Assembly: GCA_963664715.2 (NCBI GenBank)
Contig: CAXXUY010000001.1
Location: forward strand, 744,001 to 808,000
Direction: 5' to 3'
Length of the DNA stretch: 64,000 nt
Source: JAPOXR01 sp963664715
GTDB taxonomy: Bacteria; Pseudomonadota; Alphaproteobacteria; Rhodobacterales; Rhodobacteraceae
Shown here: positions 1-8,739 of the stretch, piece after piece
Numbering within the stretch: the first letter of the stretch is position 1
Layout: each line of letters starts with the position of its first letter
Translations under genes and position numbers: made by a program
Notes under the pieces: generated by a model
Database searches by the model: none
What the model saw: the letters and a program-made list of their open reading frames with translations, nothing else
Told to the model about the DNA's origin: nothing

Positions 1-70
1 TTCGCATGCGGGGCACTTAAGAGGGCAGGTTGGGCCGCGCTTGTCATGAAACGAGAATGTTGGGCCGGGA

Positions 71-880
71 ATGAAGCATCTCAACCCTGAACTGGAAGAA
101 GAACTTATTGATGTAGCCAGGGAGATGGCCGATGCCGCGCGCATCGAATCGCTGGCGGTGTTTCGCAGTTCTGGCCTTCAAGCGGAAAACAAGGACAGCA
201 GTGGCGGATGGGATCCCGTCACCGAAGCGGATCGCAACACGGAAAGTGCAATGCGGCGGGTCCTCGCGGCGCGGCGCCCCGATGACGCCATCCTTGGCGA
301 GGAGTTTGCACCATCAAGCGGTGGCACCGGACTGAAATGGGTGCTCGATCCGATCGATGGTACCCGTTCGTTCGTGAGCGGCTCACCGGTCTGGGGCGTA
401 TTGATAGCGGTGTCGGATGAGAACGGCCCTCTCTACGGCATAATCGATCAACCCTATATAGGAGAGCGTTTCGAAGGCGGATTCGGCAGGACAGTCATGC
501 GCGGCCCGCTCGGGCCCAAGGTGATGAGGGTGAGAAATACCAGCAGGGTTCGGGATGCAATTCTGTTCACGACATTGCCGGAAATCGGAACACGGGCTGA
601 GCGGGAGGCGTTCGAGAAGCTGTCGGCGCGAACCATGCTGACGCGATTTGGCATGGATTGCTACGCCTATGCACTGCTGGCATGCGGGCATATCGATCTG
701 GTTGTGGAAGCCGGGTTGAACCCTTACGACATCCATGCACCCATAGCCGTGGTTCAGGCTGCCGGCGGCATTGCAACCGACTGGTCAGGGAAGCCGGCGC
801 ATGACCGTTCGCGATTGATCGCTGCAGCGACCCCGGAACTGCACAAGGCTGCGCTGGAGTTATTGGCCTTTCAGGAATAG
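71..880 (+). CDS. hisN: Inositol-monophosphatase-family protein, probable histidinol-phosphatase (HisN type)
   Basis: Member of the Mg-dependent inositol monophosphatase superfamily; the HisN branch removes phosphate from L-histidinol phosphate in histidine synthesis in the cytoplasm. Seen: GEEF motif near residue 76, the metal-binding WVLDPIDGTRSF motif at residues 90-101 (Asp93, Asp96), and a C-terminal region ending the fold with a NPYDIHAP motif. Length of 269 residues is normal for the family. It stands alone, and its 3' end overlaps by 10 bp the end of the convergent hydrolase gene. Other inositol-phosphatase-like phosphatases (SuhB, CysQ) have different second motifs, so HisN is preferred, but substrate is inferred from similarity only. 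Confidence 0.82.
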   Translation: MKHLNPELEEELIDVAREMADAARIESLAVFRSSGLQAENKDSSGGWDPVTEADRNTESAMRRVLAARRPDDAILGEEFAPSSGGTGLKWVLDPIDGTRSFVSGSPVWGVLIAVSDENGPLYGIIDQPYIGERFEGGFGRTVMRGPLGPKVMRVRNTSRVRDAILFTTLPEIGTRAEREAFEKLSARTMLTRFGMDCYAYALLACGHIDLVVEAGLNPYDIHAPIAVVQAAGGIATDWSGKPAHDRSRLIAAATPELHKAALELLAFQE

Positions 881-1806
881 CTCGAAAAGAACGCAGTTGC
901 CCTGTCGAAGACATGTTTGCGAATTGCTTCGGTTTCCATCAGCAGTTCATGACGCGCCCCCGGAAGCAATTCCAGTTCCGCCTCCGGCCAGTTTCCACAG
1001 ATGATGCGCACTGCCTTCGGGTCGATGATCCTCTCGTCTGATCCGAGCAGGACGACAGTAGGAATCCTGGGCGGCGGTTCTTCCAACAGGCTGCGGCACT
1101 CGCGCAGCGCTGCACTTATCCATCCATAGGAGGGTCCTCCCCGGGTGAGTTCCGGGCGATGGTGGAGTTGCTTGCGCAAGAAGGTGTACATGGCAACATC
1201 AGATGTGAGCCTGTTTCGCCCGGGACTGGAGAGTTCCACGTAGTTTCGTCTTCCGGAACCGACAACAAACTGCCTGGACAGTCCAACCCGGGTAGCTGTC
1301 GAGGAAAGGTACTTTGCCGCTCGACGGACAAATCGCGAAAGATAGATCCTCCACATGGGCGCGCAGAACATGGCCGCGTTCACGGGCACACCCTTCTGCA
1401 GGGCCCGCAGGCCGATTGCTCCTCCCATCGAGTGCGCGACCAGGAAGAACGGGCGCGGCAGTTCGATTTCGGTCATGGCATCGCACGCTGCGCGAATGTC
1501 CAGCTGGAACTCGGAAAAGTCGTCGACATGGCACAGGCCGGGCCGGCTGCCGTCGGAGTCCGATAGGCCCTGTCCTCTCCAGTCCATGGTCGCGAATGCA
1601 AATCCCCGTTCACCGAATTCCCGGGCGGCCATTCCGTATTTTTCAACGTACTCGGTCCGGCCATTGAAGAAGAGGATTGTTCCGCGGCGTCCCGTCGGCC
1701 AGGTCGCCAGCCTGAGCCTGACGCCGTCGGGTGCATGCAGCCACCAGGCAGACCCTTCGGGTGCCGGGTGCATTATGTCGCGATGGAGGGGGGCTGGCTC
1801 CATCAT
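871..1806 (-). CDS. Alpha/beta hydrolase, lysophospholipase/monoacylglycerol lipase-like
   Basis: Cytoplasmic serine hydrolase of the PldB/monoglyceride-lipase type. Seen: 311 residues, nucleophile elbow AHSMGGA with Ser126, preceded by the MDWRGQGLSDS oxyanion-region motif (about residues 74-84), a late Asp in LLGSDERIID and a catalytic His in GARHELL. The start codon overlaps the stop of the upstream SCP2 gene by four bases (ATGA), so the two are almost certainly translated as one operon. This pairing suggests a shared role with lipid-like substrates, which is inference. No signal peptide is visible. The natural ester substrate cannot be read from sequence. Confidence 0.8.
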   Translation of the reverse strand: MMEPAPLHRDIMHPAPEGSAWWLHAPDGVRLRLATWPTGRRGTILFFNGRTEYVEKYGMAAREFGERGFAFATMDWRGQGLSDSDGSRPGLCHVDDFSEFQLDIRAACDAMTEIELPRPFFLVAHSMGGAIGLRALQKGVPVNAAMFCAPMWRIYLSRFVRRAAKYLSSTATRVGLSRQFVVGSGRRNYVELSSPGRNRLTSDVAMYTFLRKQLHHRPELTRGGPSYGWISAALRECRSLLEEPPPRIPTVVLLGSDERIIDPKAVRIICGNWPEAELELLPGARHELLMETEAIRKHVFDRATAFFSSYS

Positions 1807-2093
1807 TGCTTGAGCTTCTCGACAAGCCGGGTTGCCAGCCCGAGATCCCCGGTAACCAGGATCTTTCCGGAGAGATACATCGACATTGGGTTGAGTTCTC
1901 CGTCGAGGATGCCGGCAAGTGTCGCAGCGTCTGCACGCACGACAAGGTCCGCATCAGCCTTGCCTTCGCGAACACCGTTCCGGTCAAGTGTTATGCTGCC
2001 GACATTGGCTATGTCGAAAGTCACGGTTGCATCGGAACCGTTGGGAAAGATGTCGCGAAGTGCCGACATTGCTTTGGTGACAGGTGTATCCAT
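1803..2093 (-). CDS. SCP2 sterol-binding domain protein
   Basis: Small (96-residue) stand-alone SCP-2-like protein. The family binds lipids or acyl-CoAs in a hydrophobic tunnel. Seen: the single domain covers the whole protein, including the ADADLVVRADAATLAGILDGELNPMSMYLSGKI-like core (about residues 45-80) in which the 'G-x-L-x-x-x-x-M-x-G-K-I' pattern is typical for SCP2. It is the first gene of a two-gene minus-strand unit with the alpha/beta hydrolase (4-bp overlap). It faces away from the TPR gene, whose start lies only about 50 bp away, so the two units share a short divergent promoter region. Confidence 0.82.
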   Translation of the reverse strand: MDTPVTKAMSALRDIFPNGSDATVTFDIANVGSITLDRNGVREGKADADLVVRADAATLAGILDGELNPMSMYLSGKILVTGDLGLATRLVEKLKQ

Positions 2094-2141
2094 ATGCTAT
2101 ACTGTGTATCTGCAATCGCCGATCATAGATCGGTATCGGGT

Positions 2142-2732
2142 ATGTATAGGTCAATGGCGCAGATCACGAAACTGTTCAGCGCGGCCAAGAGAACAACCCT
2201 GTCTGCAGCGTTTCTTCTCGCAACGGCGGCGTGCCTTTCCGCTGAGGGCGGATTCGGTGACAGGCTTGACGCTCTTTTTGACCAGTTGAAGACTGCGGAA
2301 TTGACGACGGCGAAACACATCGAACACGAGATCAATCTTGAATTGTCCGACTCCGGTTCGCCAGCCATGAACCTTTTGTTGCAAAGAGGGCGAAATGCCA
2401 TTTCGGGTAGCGACTACAAATCGGCAATCCGGCATTTGAGCGCCCTGGTCGAACATGCCCCGGATTTTGCCGAGGGCTGGAATGCGCGGGCCACCGCATA
2501 CTTTCTCGCCGGGCATCACGAGCTGTCCCTGAACGACATTGGCCGGACTCTGATGCTGGAACCCCGCCATTTCGGTGCACTTTCGGGCTTCGGGATGATC
2601 ATGGAACGGAGGGGGGACTATCTCAGGGCATTGAAGGCCTTCGAACTTGTTCATGAGATCTATCCCTCTCGTCAGGGTCTTGCGGAGACCATTGCCCGGC
2701 TCAGGAAGAAGACCTCTGACCTGACAATCTGA
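2142..2732 (+). CDS. Secreted or membrane-anchored tetratricopeptide-repeat protein
   Basis: Predicted exported TPR protein of about 196 residues. The open frame extends upstream, but the ATG at 2142 (or 2154) is chosen because it gives a signal sequence: positive residues, then a hydrophobic run (TLSAAFLLATAACLSA) ending at a cysteine that could be a lipobox. Two TPR-like helical pairs follow at roughly residues 90-165, with typical A-x-x-Y and G-x-x-x-x-x-x-G spacing (for example NARATAYFLAGHHELSLND). The stop is 12 bp before the helicase start, so co-transcription is likely. TPRs mediate protein contacts; no partner can be named. Confidence 0.72.
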   Translation: MYRSMAQITKLFSAAKRTTLSAAFLLATAACLSAEGGFGDRLDALFDQLKTAELTTAKHIEHEINLELSDSGSPAMNLLLQRGRNAISGSDYKSAIRHLSALVEHAPDFAEGWNARATAYFLAGHHELSLNDIGRTLMLEPRHFGALSGFGMIMERRGDYLRALKAFELVHEIYPSRQGLAETIARLRKKTSDLTI

Positions 2733-2744
2733 TCCGGACGAGAC

Positions 2745-5636
2745 GTGAAGACCGCTGTAAACGGCAGCCGCATCAAGGCGGTTCTTGGACCCACGAACAC
2801 GGGAAAGACCCGGTTCGCGATCGCGCAGATGCTTTCCCACCGAACAGGAGTCATCGGGTTGCCGCTGCGCCTTCTTGCGAGGGAAGTCTACGACAAGGTC
2901 AGGATAGAACGCGGTCCATCTTCGGTGGCGCTCATCACGGGCGAGGAAAGGATAATTCCGCCAAGGGCCAAGTATTGGGTGTGCACTGTCGAGGCGATGC
3001 CCGTCGCCAGCGGGGCGGATTTTCTCTGTGTCGATGAAATCCAGCTTTGCGGCGACCGCGAGCGCGGCCATGTTTTTACCGACAGGCTGTTGAGGGCTCG
3101 CGGGCAGATGGAGACGCTGTTTCTCGGGTCGGACACGATGCGCCCCGCGATTGCAAAACTGGTGGACGGAGTGCAATTCGAACGCAGAATGAGGTTGTCC
3201 AGCCTGAGCTTCTCGGGATCGCGCAAGATTTCACGCATGCGACCGCGCTCGGCACTTGTCGCGTTCTCGGTTGAAGAGGTGTACGCGGTTGCCGAACTCG
3301 TCAGGCGCCAGAGAGGTGGGGCCGCCGTGGTCATGGGGGCTCTGAGCCCCCGGACACGCAATGCCCAGGTCGAACTCTACCAGAACGGCGATGTGGATTT
3401 TCTTGTCGCAACCGATGCAATAGGCATGGGTCTCAACCTCAATATTGATCATGTCGCCTTTGTTGGCCTGACGAAATTTGACGGCGCCAAGATTCGCAGG
3501 CTGGCTCCGAACGAAATTGCCCAGATTGCCGGACGCGCGGGAAGGTTCAGGAAGCCCGGAACATTTGGCATTACCGCCGATGTAGAACCACTGGACCCGG
3601 AAACGGTTGCCGCCATCGAGGAAAACCGGTTCCAGAACCTGCACGCTCTGCAGTGGCGCAATTCCGATCTGGATTTCAGATCCATTGACACGCTGCTTGC
3701 CTCACTGCGCCAGATCAGTGAACACCGGATGCTGGCGCGGGCGAGGGAAGCGGAGGATGTGAGCGCACTGAGCGAGCTGTCGGAAGTGGCAGATATCCGG
3801 CAGAGGTCCCAATCGCCGGTCGATGTGAGGTTGTTATGGGGTGTCTGCCAGATCCCTAACTTCATGAATGCGTCACCCGGGGAACATGCTAGCCTGATCA
3901 GCAGGGTTTTCACGTTCATTCGTGATTTGGGGTCAATTCCGGATGACTGGCTGGAAGAACGGGTCCGTCAGATTGACCGTATCGATGGCGAAGTGGATGT
4001 CCTGGCACGCAGGATTGCGGGTATTCGAACATGGACATATGTCTCGCAACGGCCAGACTGGGTCGAGAACACAGGCTATTGGCGCGAGCGGACGCGTGCA
4101 GTTGAAGACAGGATTTCGGATGCCCTGCATCTCGGACTGACCAAACGCTTCGTTGACAGACGGACGAGCGTGTTGCTTAAGCACATGAAGCAAAAGGAGA
4201 GATTAGTGACCAGCGTGAATGCTCAGGGCGAAGTCGATGTCGAAGGCGAGCATGTCGGAAAGATTGAAGGATTCAGATTTGTTCAGGCCTCAACATCCAC
4301 CTCGGAAGAAGCGCGGGCCGTAAGAGCCGCAAGTCAGAGGGTCCTGGTGCCGGAATTTGCCCTCCGGGCAAACCGGCTCTACAACGCGCCGAATACGGAG
4401 TTTGACCTGACCGAGCAAGGCGGATTGATGTGGGGCGAGCATTCGGTTGGCAAGCTCCTTCGAGGCAATGGCGGGCTGGAGCCGGAAGTCGAAGTCTTCG
4501 TTGATGAACAGGCTGGTGCGGAGGTTCGGGAAAGGGTTGAACGGCGCCTGACTGCATTCGTGGAACAGAAGATCTCCAACTGTTGCGAAGCCATCAAGAA
4601 CCTCGCGGCCGACGAGGAGATCACAGGCCTGGCCCGGGGTGTGGCATACCGAATCGTGGAAGCCTTCGGCGTGATTGACCGATCCCGGATCGCAAACGAC
4701 GTAAAGGAACTCGACCAGGAAAACAGAAAATTGCTGCGAAGGCACGGTGTCAGGTTCGGGCAGCGCACGGTGTACGTGCATCCAGTCCTAAGACCGGAAG
4801 CAACTCGCTGGCGGATCGTCCTCTGGTCGCTGGCAAACGGGCTGTCAGAGTTTCCCGCTCCTCCTCCGCCGGGTCTGGTGACCCTACCGGCCGATCCTGA
4901 AATGCCGGACGGTTACTATCCGCTTTCGGGATACAGCAAGGTCGGCAAGCTGGCAATTCGCATTGATATGCTGGAACGCCTGCTGAACATGTTGCGGGAA
5001 ATGGATAGCCGTCAAGGCTTTGAAGCAACCGCTGACATGTTGTCGATCACCGGCTTGTCGCTCGAGGGATTTGCCGAGTTGATGAGCGGACTGGGTTACA
5101 AGGCGGCAAGATTTGAACGGCTCAAGGTGAAGACGGCGCCCGAGCAGGATGAAGTTGTCCCGGACAGGTCGGTTGATGCAGCGGGTGAGGAAACCGGGGA
5201 TGGGCCCGGGCCCGTCGAGGCGGAGTCCACAACAGAGCCGGCAGGGGATCCAGCAATCGGGAGCGCGGATGACGCGACCGCGGAAGTTGAACCGGCCGCG
5301 GAAGTTGAACCGGCCGAGGAAACCAAAGCAGGGATGCAAGATTCGGATGGCGACAGCCACACGGACGAGCCCGAAATGGTCATTGCATTTACCTTTACGT
5401 GGCAGCCCAAGAGACGGGCCCGTTCCTATCGGCCTGCAGGTCCCGCAACGACTGACGGTGCGACCGACTCCAAGGGGCAGAAGCGTCAGAACGGACGCAA
5501 ATTCCGGAGACCGAAGGGGCAAAAGGGAGGAGCACGAAATCAGAAGGACCTCCCGACCCGACGGGATGAACGAGAGAAATCAATTGATCCGGATAACCCG
5601 TTCAACGTGTTGCTGGAACTCAAGGAAAAGCTCTGA
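2745..5636 (+). CDS. SUV3-like ATP-dependent RNA helicase with long low-complexity tail
   Basis: Superfamily 2 RNA helicase resembling mitochondrial SUV3, common in alphaproteobacteria. Starts with GTG at 2745. Seen: Walker A GPTNTGKT (residues 14-21), DEIQ motif II beginning at residue 97, motif V region with ATDAIGMGLN, and motif VI QIAGRAGRF near residue 260. The central part is a helical domain of unknown contacts. Residues after about 800 form an extension, first acidic (Glu/Ala/Pro-rich, including an exact 18-bp duplication) and then basic (RRPKGQKGG-like), ending in a conserved-looking NPFNVLLELK motif. Such tails often bind RNA or partners. RNA turnover or ribosome assembly is the likely setting, by inference. 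It precedes fdxA and carD. Confidence 0.85.
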   Translation: MKTAVNGSRIKAVLGPTNTGKTRFAIAQMLSHRTGVIGLPLRLLAREVYDKVRIERGPSSVALITGEERIIPPRAKYWVCTVEAMPVASGADFLCVDEIQLCGDRERGHVFTDRLLRARGQMETLFLGSDTMRPAIAKLVDGVQFERRMRLSSLSFSGSRKISRMRPRSALVAFSVEEVYAVAELVRRQRGGAAVVMGALSPRTRNAQVELYQNGDVDFLVATDAIGMGLNLNIDHVAFVGLTKFDGAKIRRLAPNEIAQIAGRAGRFRKPGTFGITADVEPLDPETVAAIEENRFQNLHALQWRNSDLDFRSIDTLLASLRQISEHRMLARAREAEDVSALSELSEVADIRQRSQSPVDVRLLWGVCQIPNFMNASPGEHASLISRVFTFIRDLGSIPDDWLEERVRQIDRIDGEVDVLARRIAGIRTWTYVSQRPDWVENTGYWRERTRAVEDRISDALHLGLTKRFVDRRTSVLLKHMKQKERLVTSVNAQGEVDVEGEHVGKIEGFRFVQASTSTSEEARAVRAASQRVLVPEFALRANRLYNAPNTEFDLTEQGGLMWGEHSVGKLLRGNGGLEPEVEVFVDEQAGAEVRERVERRLTAFVEQKISNCCEAIKNLAADEEITGLARGVAYRIVEAFGVIDRSRIANDVKELDQENRKLLRRHGVRFGQRTVYVHPVLRPEATRWRIVLWSLANGLSEFPAPPPPGLVTLPADPEMPDGYYPLSGYSKVGKLAIRIDMLERLLNMLREMDSRQGFEATADMLSITGLSLEGFAELMSGLGYKAARFERLKVKTAPEQDEVVPDRSVDAAGEETGDGPGPVEAESTTEPAGDPAIGSADDATAEVEPAAEVEPAEETKAGMQDSDGDSHTDEPEMVIAFTFTWQPKRRARSYRPAGPATTDGATDSKGQKRQNGRKFRRPKGQKGGARNQKDLPTRRDEREKSIDPDNPFNVLLELKEKL
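5280..5315 (+). repeat. Perfect 18-bp tandem duplication inside the helicase tail
   Basis: Two adjacent identical 18-bp units (5280-5297 and 5298-5315), each encoding AEVEPA, lie in the acidic C-terminal tail of the helicase. Because the unit is a multiple of three it only lengthens the low-complexity linker. It looks like a recent slippage event. Confidence 0.85.
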
Positions 5637-5771
5637 CTCGTGCCGTGGGCTGACCTGATCCCGCGTGTGTGGACGCCGGCCACTGCATGCATTTGGTTCT
5701 TGAATGAGATACCCTGCAGTCATATCTAGCCAACTCCTGCCGTCAGGATTCTCCCTACCCGAGAGGCCGCA

Positions 5772-6110
5772 ATGACCTACGTAGTGACTGACAAGTGCAT
5801 TGCGTGCAAATTCACCGACTGCGTCGAGGTTTGCCCGGTCGATTGCTTTTACGAAGGTGAGAACATGCTTGTCATTCACCCGGATGAGTGCATCGATTGC
5901 GGTGTGTGCGAGCCGGAATGCCCGGTTGACGCGATCCTTCCCGACACGGAGCCAGACACGGAGCACTGGGTCGAATTCAACCGCAAATATTCCGACATCT
6001 GGCCGGTGATTTTCGAACACAGGGAACCGCTTCCGGACGCCGAGAGCCATGAGGATGAAGAAGGTAAACTTGAGAAGTACTTTTCGGAGAAGCCAGGGGA
6101 AGGTTCATGA
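5772..6110 (+). CDS. fdxA: Seven-iron ferredoxin FdxA
   Basis: Small electron carrier holding one 3Fe-4S and one 4Fe-4S cluster. Seen: 112 residues, first cluster motif with Cys9, Cys12, Cys17 and Cys21 in the pattern CIACKFTDCVEVCPVDC, second motif CIDCGVCEPECPVDAI, and the acidic C-terminal tail usual for this family. Family members supply low-potential electrons to various redox enzymes. Flanked by the SUV3-like helicase and carD, a conserved alphaproteobacterial neighbourhood; the S4-domain RNA-binding gene often found just before fdxA is not present here. Confidence 0.93.
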   Translation: MTYVVTDKCIACKFTDCVEVCPVDCFYEGENMLVIHPDECIDCGVCEPECPVDAILPDTEPDTEHWVEFNRKYSDIWPVIFEHREPLPDAESHEDEEGKLEKYFSEKPGEGS

Positions 6111-6173
6111 GCCATGTGAACGGGCGGCCGCAACGGTTCTTCCGGTTATCCGAATGTGAAAGGGGCTGACCGG

Positions 6174-6686
6174 ATGGTCAAGAAAAGGAAGGCATTCAAT
6201 TTCACTGTCGGGCAGCATGTCGTTTATCCTGCGCACGGTGTCGGGAAGATCGTGGAAATTGAGAGACAGGTGGTTGCCGGCACCGAACTCGAGATGTTCG
6301 TCGTCTTTGTCGAGAAGGACAAGCTGACCCTGCGGGTTCCCACTGCCAAGGCAACCGGGGTCGGAATGAGAAGCCTCTCGACTCCCGATGATGCCCGGAT
6401 GGCCCTGGACATCCTCAAGGGCAAGGCCGTCGTCAAGCGATTGATGTGGTCGCGGCGCGCCCAGGAATATGAACAAAAGATCAATTCCGGCGACATAATC
6501 CAAATTGCGGAAGTCGTTCGGGACCTGCACCGCCGCGATGAGCAGCGGGAACAGTCATATTCGGAGCGCCAACTCTATGAATCGGCGCTTGACAGGCTGA
6601 CGAGGGAGGTTGCCATCGTGACATCCCAAAGCGAGGAAGAATCCGGTGCCTCAATCGTGAAGATCCTGAACTCCCGCAAAAAGTAG
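6174..6686 (+). CDS. carD: CarD-family transcriptional regulator
   Basis: CarD proteins bind RNA polymerase beta subunit through an N-terminal Tudor-like domain and stabilise open promoter complexes. Seen: about 170 residues, N-terminal motif VGQHVVYPAHGVGKIVEIE typical of the RNA-polymerase-interacting domain, and a helical C-terminal half containing WSRRAQEYEQKI and the YESALDRLTREVA helix. I chose ATG 6174 because it has an AGGGG ribosome-binding site 7-9 bases upstream and matches the usual N-terminus; a GTG at 6156 would add six residues. Probably acts on rRNA and growth-related promoters, from family knowledge. Confidence 0.9.
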   Translation: MVKKRKAFNFTVGQHVVYPAHGVGKIVEIERQVVAGTELEMFVVFVEKDKLTLRVPTAKATGVGMRSLSTPDDARMALDILKGKAVVKRLMWSRRAQEYEQKINSGDIIQIAEVVRDLHRRDEQREQSYSERQLYESALDRLTREVAIVTSQSEEESGASIVKILNSRKK

Positions 6687-6835
6687 TCAGGGGCAGGAAC
6701 AAGATCCCATCTTCCGAACACTTCGGTGCAATTCCTGTCAGCTTAACAGGTTCAAGAGCAGGCTTGCCGTCTCGGTCAGCTCAGAATTGCCAGGACCATC
6801 ATTGCGAGAGTCCAGGTGCCGATTGCAGGTTTCCG

Positions 6836-7597
6836 CTAACTGGCGGCAACCAGGAAGATCATGCACGACAACTCTGCTGACTGTTGGGCGGCCCCGAGAA
6901 CGTCGCCCGTGACTCCGCCAATGCGCCTCGTGGCAAGCCAGGCTACGACGAAGGCAGTTGCCAGCGCGATGGCGATGGCAGGCGCGAACTGCCAGCCTAC
7001 GACAGGGAATGCCAGGAATGATGCCACGACCAATCCGGATGCCACGGACAGATTCGGCGGAACACCGAATCCGGCGGCCAATCCGTCCGGACGTGCCATT
7101 GGAAGGAATCGGAGCACGGTCTGCATCGCAGCCCGGGATGCCGAGCACGCAACTATCAGCGGGCCAAAGACCTGACCGGCCTGCAGCAGGTTGTCCAGGC
7201 TGGCATGGCGCCCGATCAGGAACACGGCGATGGCGATGGCTCCGTATGCGCCGATCCTGCTGTCCCTCATGATTTCCAGGCGTTTGTCCCTGGTCGCGCC
7301 GCCGAACAGGCCGTCCGCCGAGTCAGCCAATCCGTCCTCGTGCAGGGCACCCGTTGCCACGATCATGACTGCGATTGAAAGAAGAGCGGCTACGGCCGTT
7401 CCGGTGCCGGCAAGGATTGACAGAAACGCTACGGAGCCAGCGAGAATTCCCACACATGCTCCAACCACCGGCCAAGCCCATGACGAAAAGGCGGAAGACT
7501 CGACATCAGGTTGTGGACCAACCGGCAGCGTCGTCAAGAACAAGAAGGCTGCACGCAGGTGTCGGGGGTGCGGAATACTCTCGGAACCGGGTTTCAT
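6836..7597 (-). CDS. cobS: Adenosylcobinamide-GDP ribazoletransferase (cobalamin synthase)
   Basis: Integral membrane enzyme joining adenosylcobinamide-GDP and alpha-ribazole in the last steps of cobalamin synthesis. Seen: 253 residues from the ATG at 7597 (the frame is open 21 codons further but those lack family character), the metal-binding motif HEDGLADSADGLFGG near residues 85-99, RDSRIGAYGA following it, several hydrophobic segments, and the late GGVTGDVLGA motif. Placed head-to-head with cobT, about 77 bp apart, giving a compact nucleotide-loop assembly pair. No cobalamin riboswitch is visible in the short gap. Confidence 0.9.
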   Translation of the reverse strand: MKPGSESIPHPRHLRAAFLFLTTLPVGPQPDVESSAFSSWAWPVVGACVGILAGSVAFLSILAGTGTAVAALLSIAVMIVATGALHEDGLADSADGLFGGATRDKRLEIMRDSRIGAYGAIAIAVFLIGRHASLDNLLQAGQVFGPLIVACSASRAAMQTVLRFLPMARPDGLAAGFGVPPNLSVASGLVVASFLAFPVVGWQFAPAIAIALATAFVVAWLATRRIGGVTGDVLGAAQQSAELSCMIFLVAAS

Positions 7598-7674
7598 GGA
7601 GGTCCAAACTGTGTTCATCCGGATCGACAACGCGGTATAGCAAGGCCAGCAGCGATTCAACGCGAGTACTGTTC

Positions 7675-8709
7675 ATGGTTCGCCAGAGCATGTCATTCCG
7701 AGACCTGTCCGAGTTCCGGCAGGTATTGAAGTCCCTTCCGGCTCCCGACGAAGATATCCTCGGAAAGGCGCGGGAAAGAAATGCAAACCTCACGAAGCCG
7801 CCTGGCTCACTCGGCCGGCTTGAACAGTTGGCGATCTGGTATGCTTCGTGGCGGGGAGAGGAGAGACCGCGGATCAGGTCCCCGCAGGTCATCGTGTTTG
7901 CAGGCAATCACGGTGTGGCTGCCCGGGGAATTTCTGCCTATCCAACGGCTGTCACTGAACAGATGGTTGCAAATTTCAGAACCGGAGGGGCAGCGATCAA
8001 TCAACTGGCCCGGCAGGTCGGCGCCGATGTCGGAGTGCGGGCGATCCGGATGGAAGCCCCGACCGGTGATATTTCATGCGGCGAAGCAATGACAGCTGCG
8101 GAATTTGTCGAGGCTCTGCAGGTGGGGTGGGACTCCATCGACAGCGATGCAGACCTGGTTGTTCCGGGCGAAATGGGAATTGGAAACACGACCAGTTCAG
8201 CGGCGGTTGCGCTGGCTCTGTTCGGCGGTACGGCGGAGGACTGGACAGGAAGGGGGACCGGGGTTGAGGGTCAAGCACTGGATCACAAGGTAGATGTCGT
8301 TGCTCGGGCAGTTAGCTGCAATCGGCCGTTTGGGCCGGCGGCCGGACTGGATGTGTTGCGCAAGCTCGGCGGGCGGGAAATGGCTGCGATTGCCGGAGCA
8401 GTCGTCAAGGCCAGGACCCTGCGGATTCCCGTGGTGCTGGACGGATTCATTTGCTCGGTCGCCGTTGCTGCAATCCAGTCAGAAGCAGGGGATGCACTCG
8501 AGCATACGGTTGCGGGGCACTGCAGCGCAGAGGCGGGTCACAGCCGGGTTCTGGCAAGGTTGGGCAAGGAGCCGCTTCTCGATCTCGGGATGAGGCTGGG
8601 CGAGGGGTCCGGCGCGGCGCTCGCAGCGCAGGTGTTGATTTCGGCAGTGGCCTGCCATTCCGGAATGGCAACCTTCAGAGAAGCCAGCGTTGCCGGTTCC
8701 ATAGCATGA
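7675..8709 (+). CDS. cobT: Nicotinate-nucleotide--dimethylbenzimidazole phosphoribosyltransferase
   Basis: Makes alpha-ribazole phosphate from 5,6-dimethylbenzimidazole and nicotinate mononucleotide for the lower ligand of cobalamin. Seen: 344 residues from ATG 7675 (ATG 7690 is equally possible), KPPGSLGRLE substrate-loop motif near the N-terminus, the GNHGVAARGISAYP motif, GEMGIGNTTSSAAV in the middle and the catalytic-region motif GMRLGEGSGAA near the C-terminus. The open frame runs upstream to 7375 but overlaps cobS there and is not protein-like. Divergent from cobS. Cobalamin made with this enzyme would serve the reductive dehalogenase further along, though the two loci are not linked. 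Confidence 0.92.
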   Translation: MVRQSMSFRDLSEFRQVLKSLPAPDEDILGKARERNANLTKPPGSLGRLEQLAIWYASWRGEERPRIRSPQVIVFAGNHGVAARGISAYPTAVTEQMVANFRTGGAAINQLARQVGADVGVRAIRMEAPTGDISCGEAMTAAEFVEALQVGWDSIDSDADLVVPGEMGIGNTTSSAAVALALFGGTAEDWTGRGTGVEGQALDHKVDVVARAVSCNRPFGPAAGLDVLRKLGGREMAAIAGAVVKARTLRIPVVLDGFICSVAVAAIQSEAGDALEHTVAGHCSAEAGHSRVLARLGKEPLLDLGMRLGEGSGAALAAQVLISAVACHSGMATFREASVAGSIA

Positions 8710-8739
8710 GAGCATCTGCGGCGACTCCGAGCCTTGCTG

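Noticed and set aside
2151..3176. Minus-strand frame across the TPR and helicase genes
   Set aside because: It spans two well-supported plus-strand genes and encodes a low-order Arg/Pro/His-rich product.
7598..7674. Cobalamin riboswitch between cobS and cobT
   Set aside because: The gap of 77 bp is too short for the full element, and no B12-box-like segment was seen.
6836..8709. cobS/cobT as part of the reductive dehalogenase locus
   Set aside because: They are separated from rdhA by about 13 kb of unrelated genes; the cofactor link is real biochemically but not positional.
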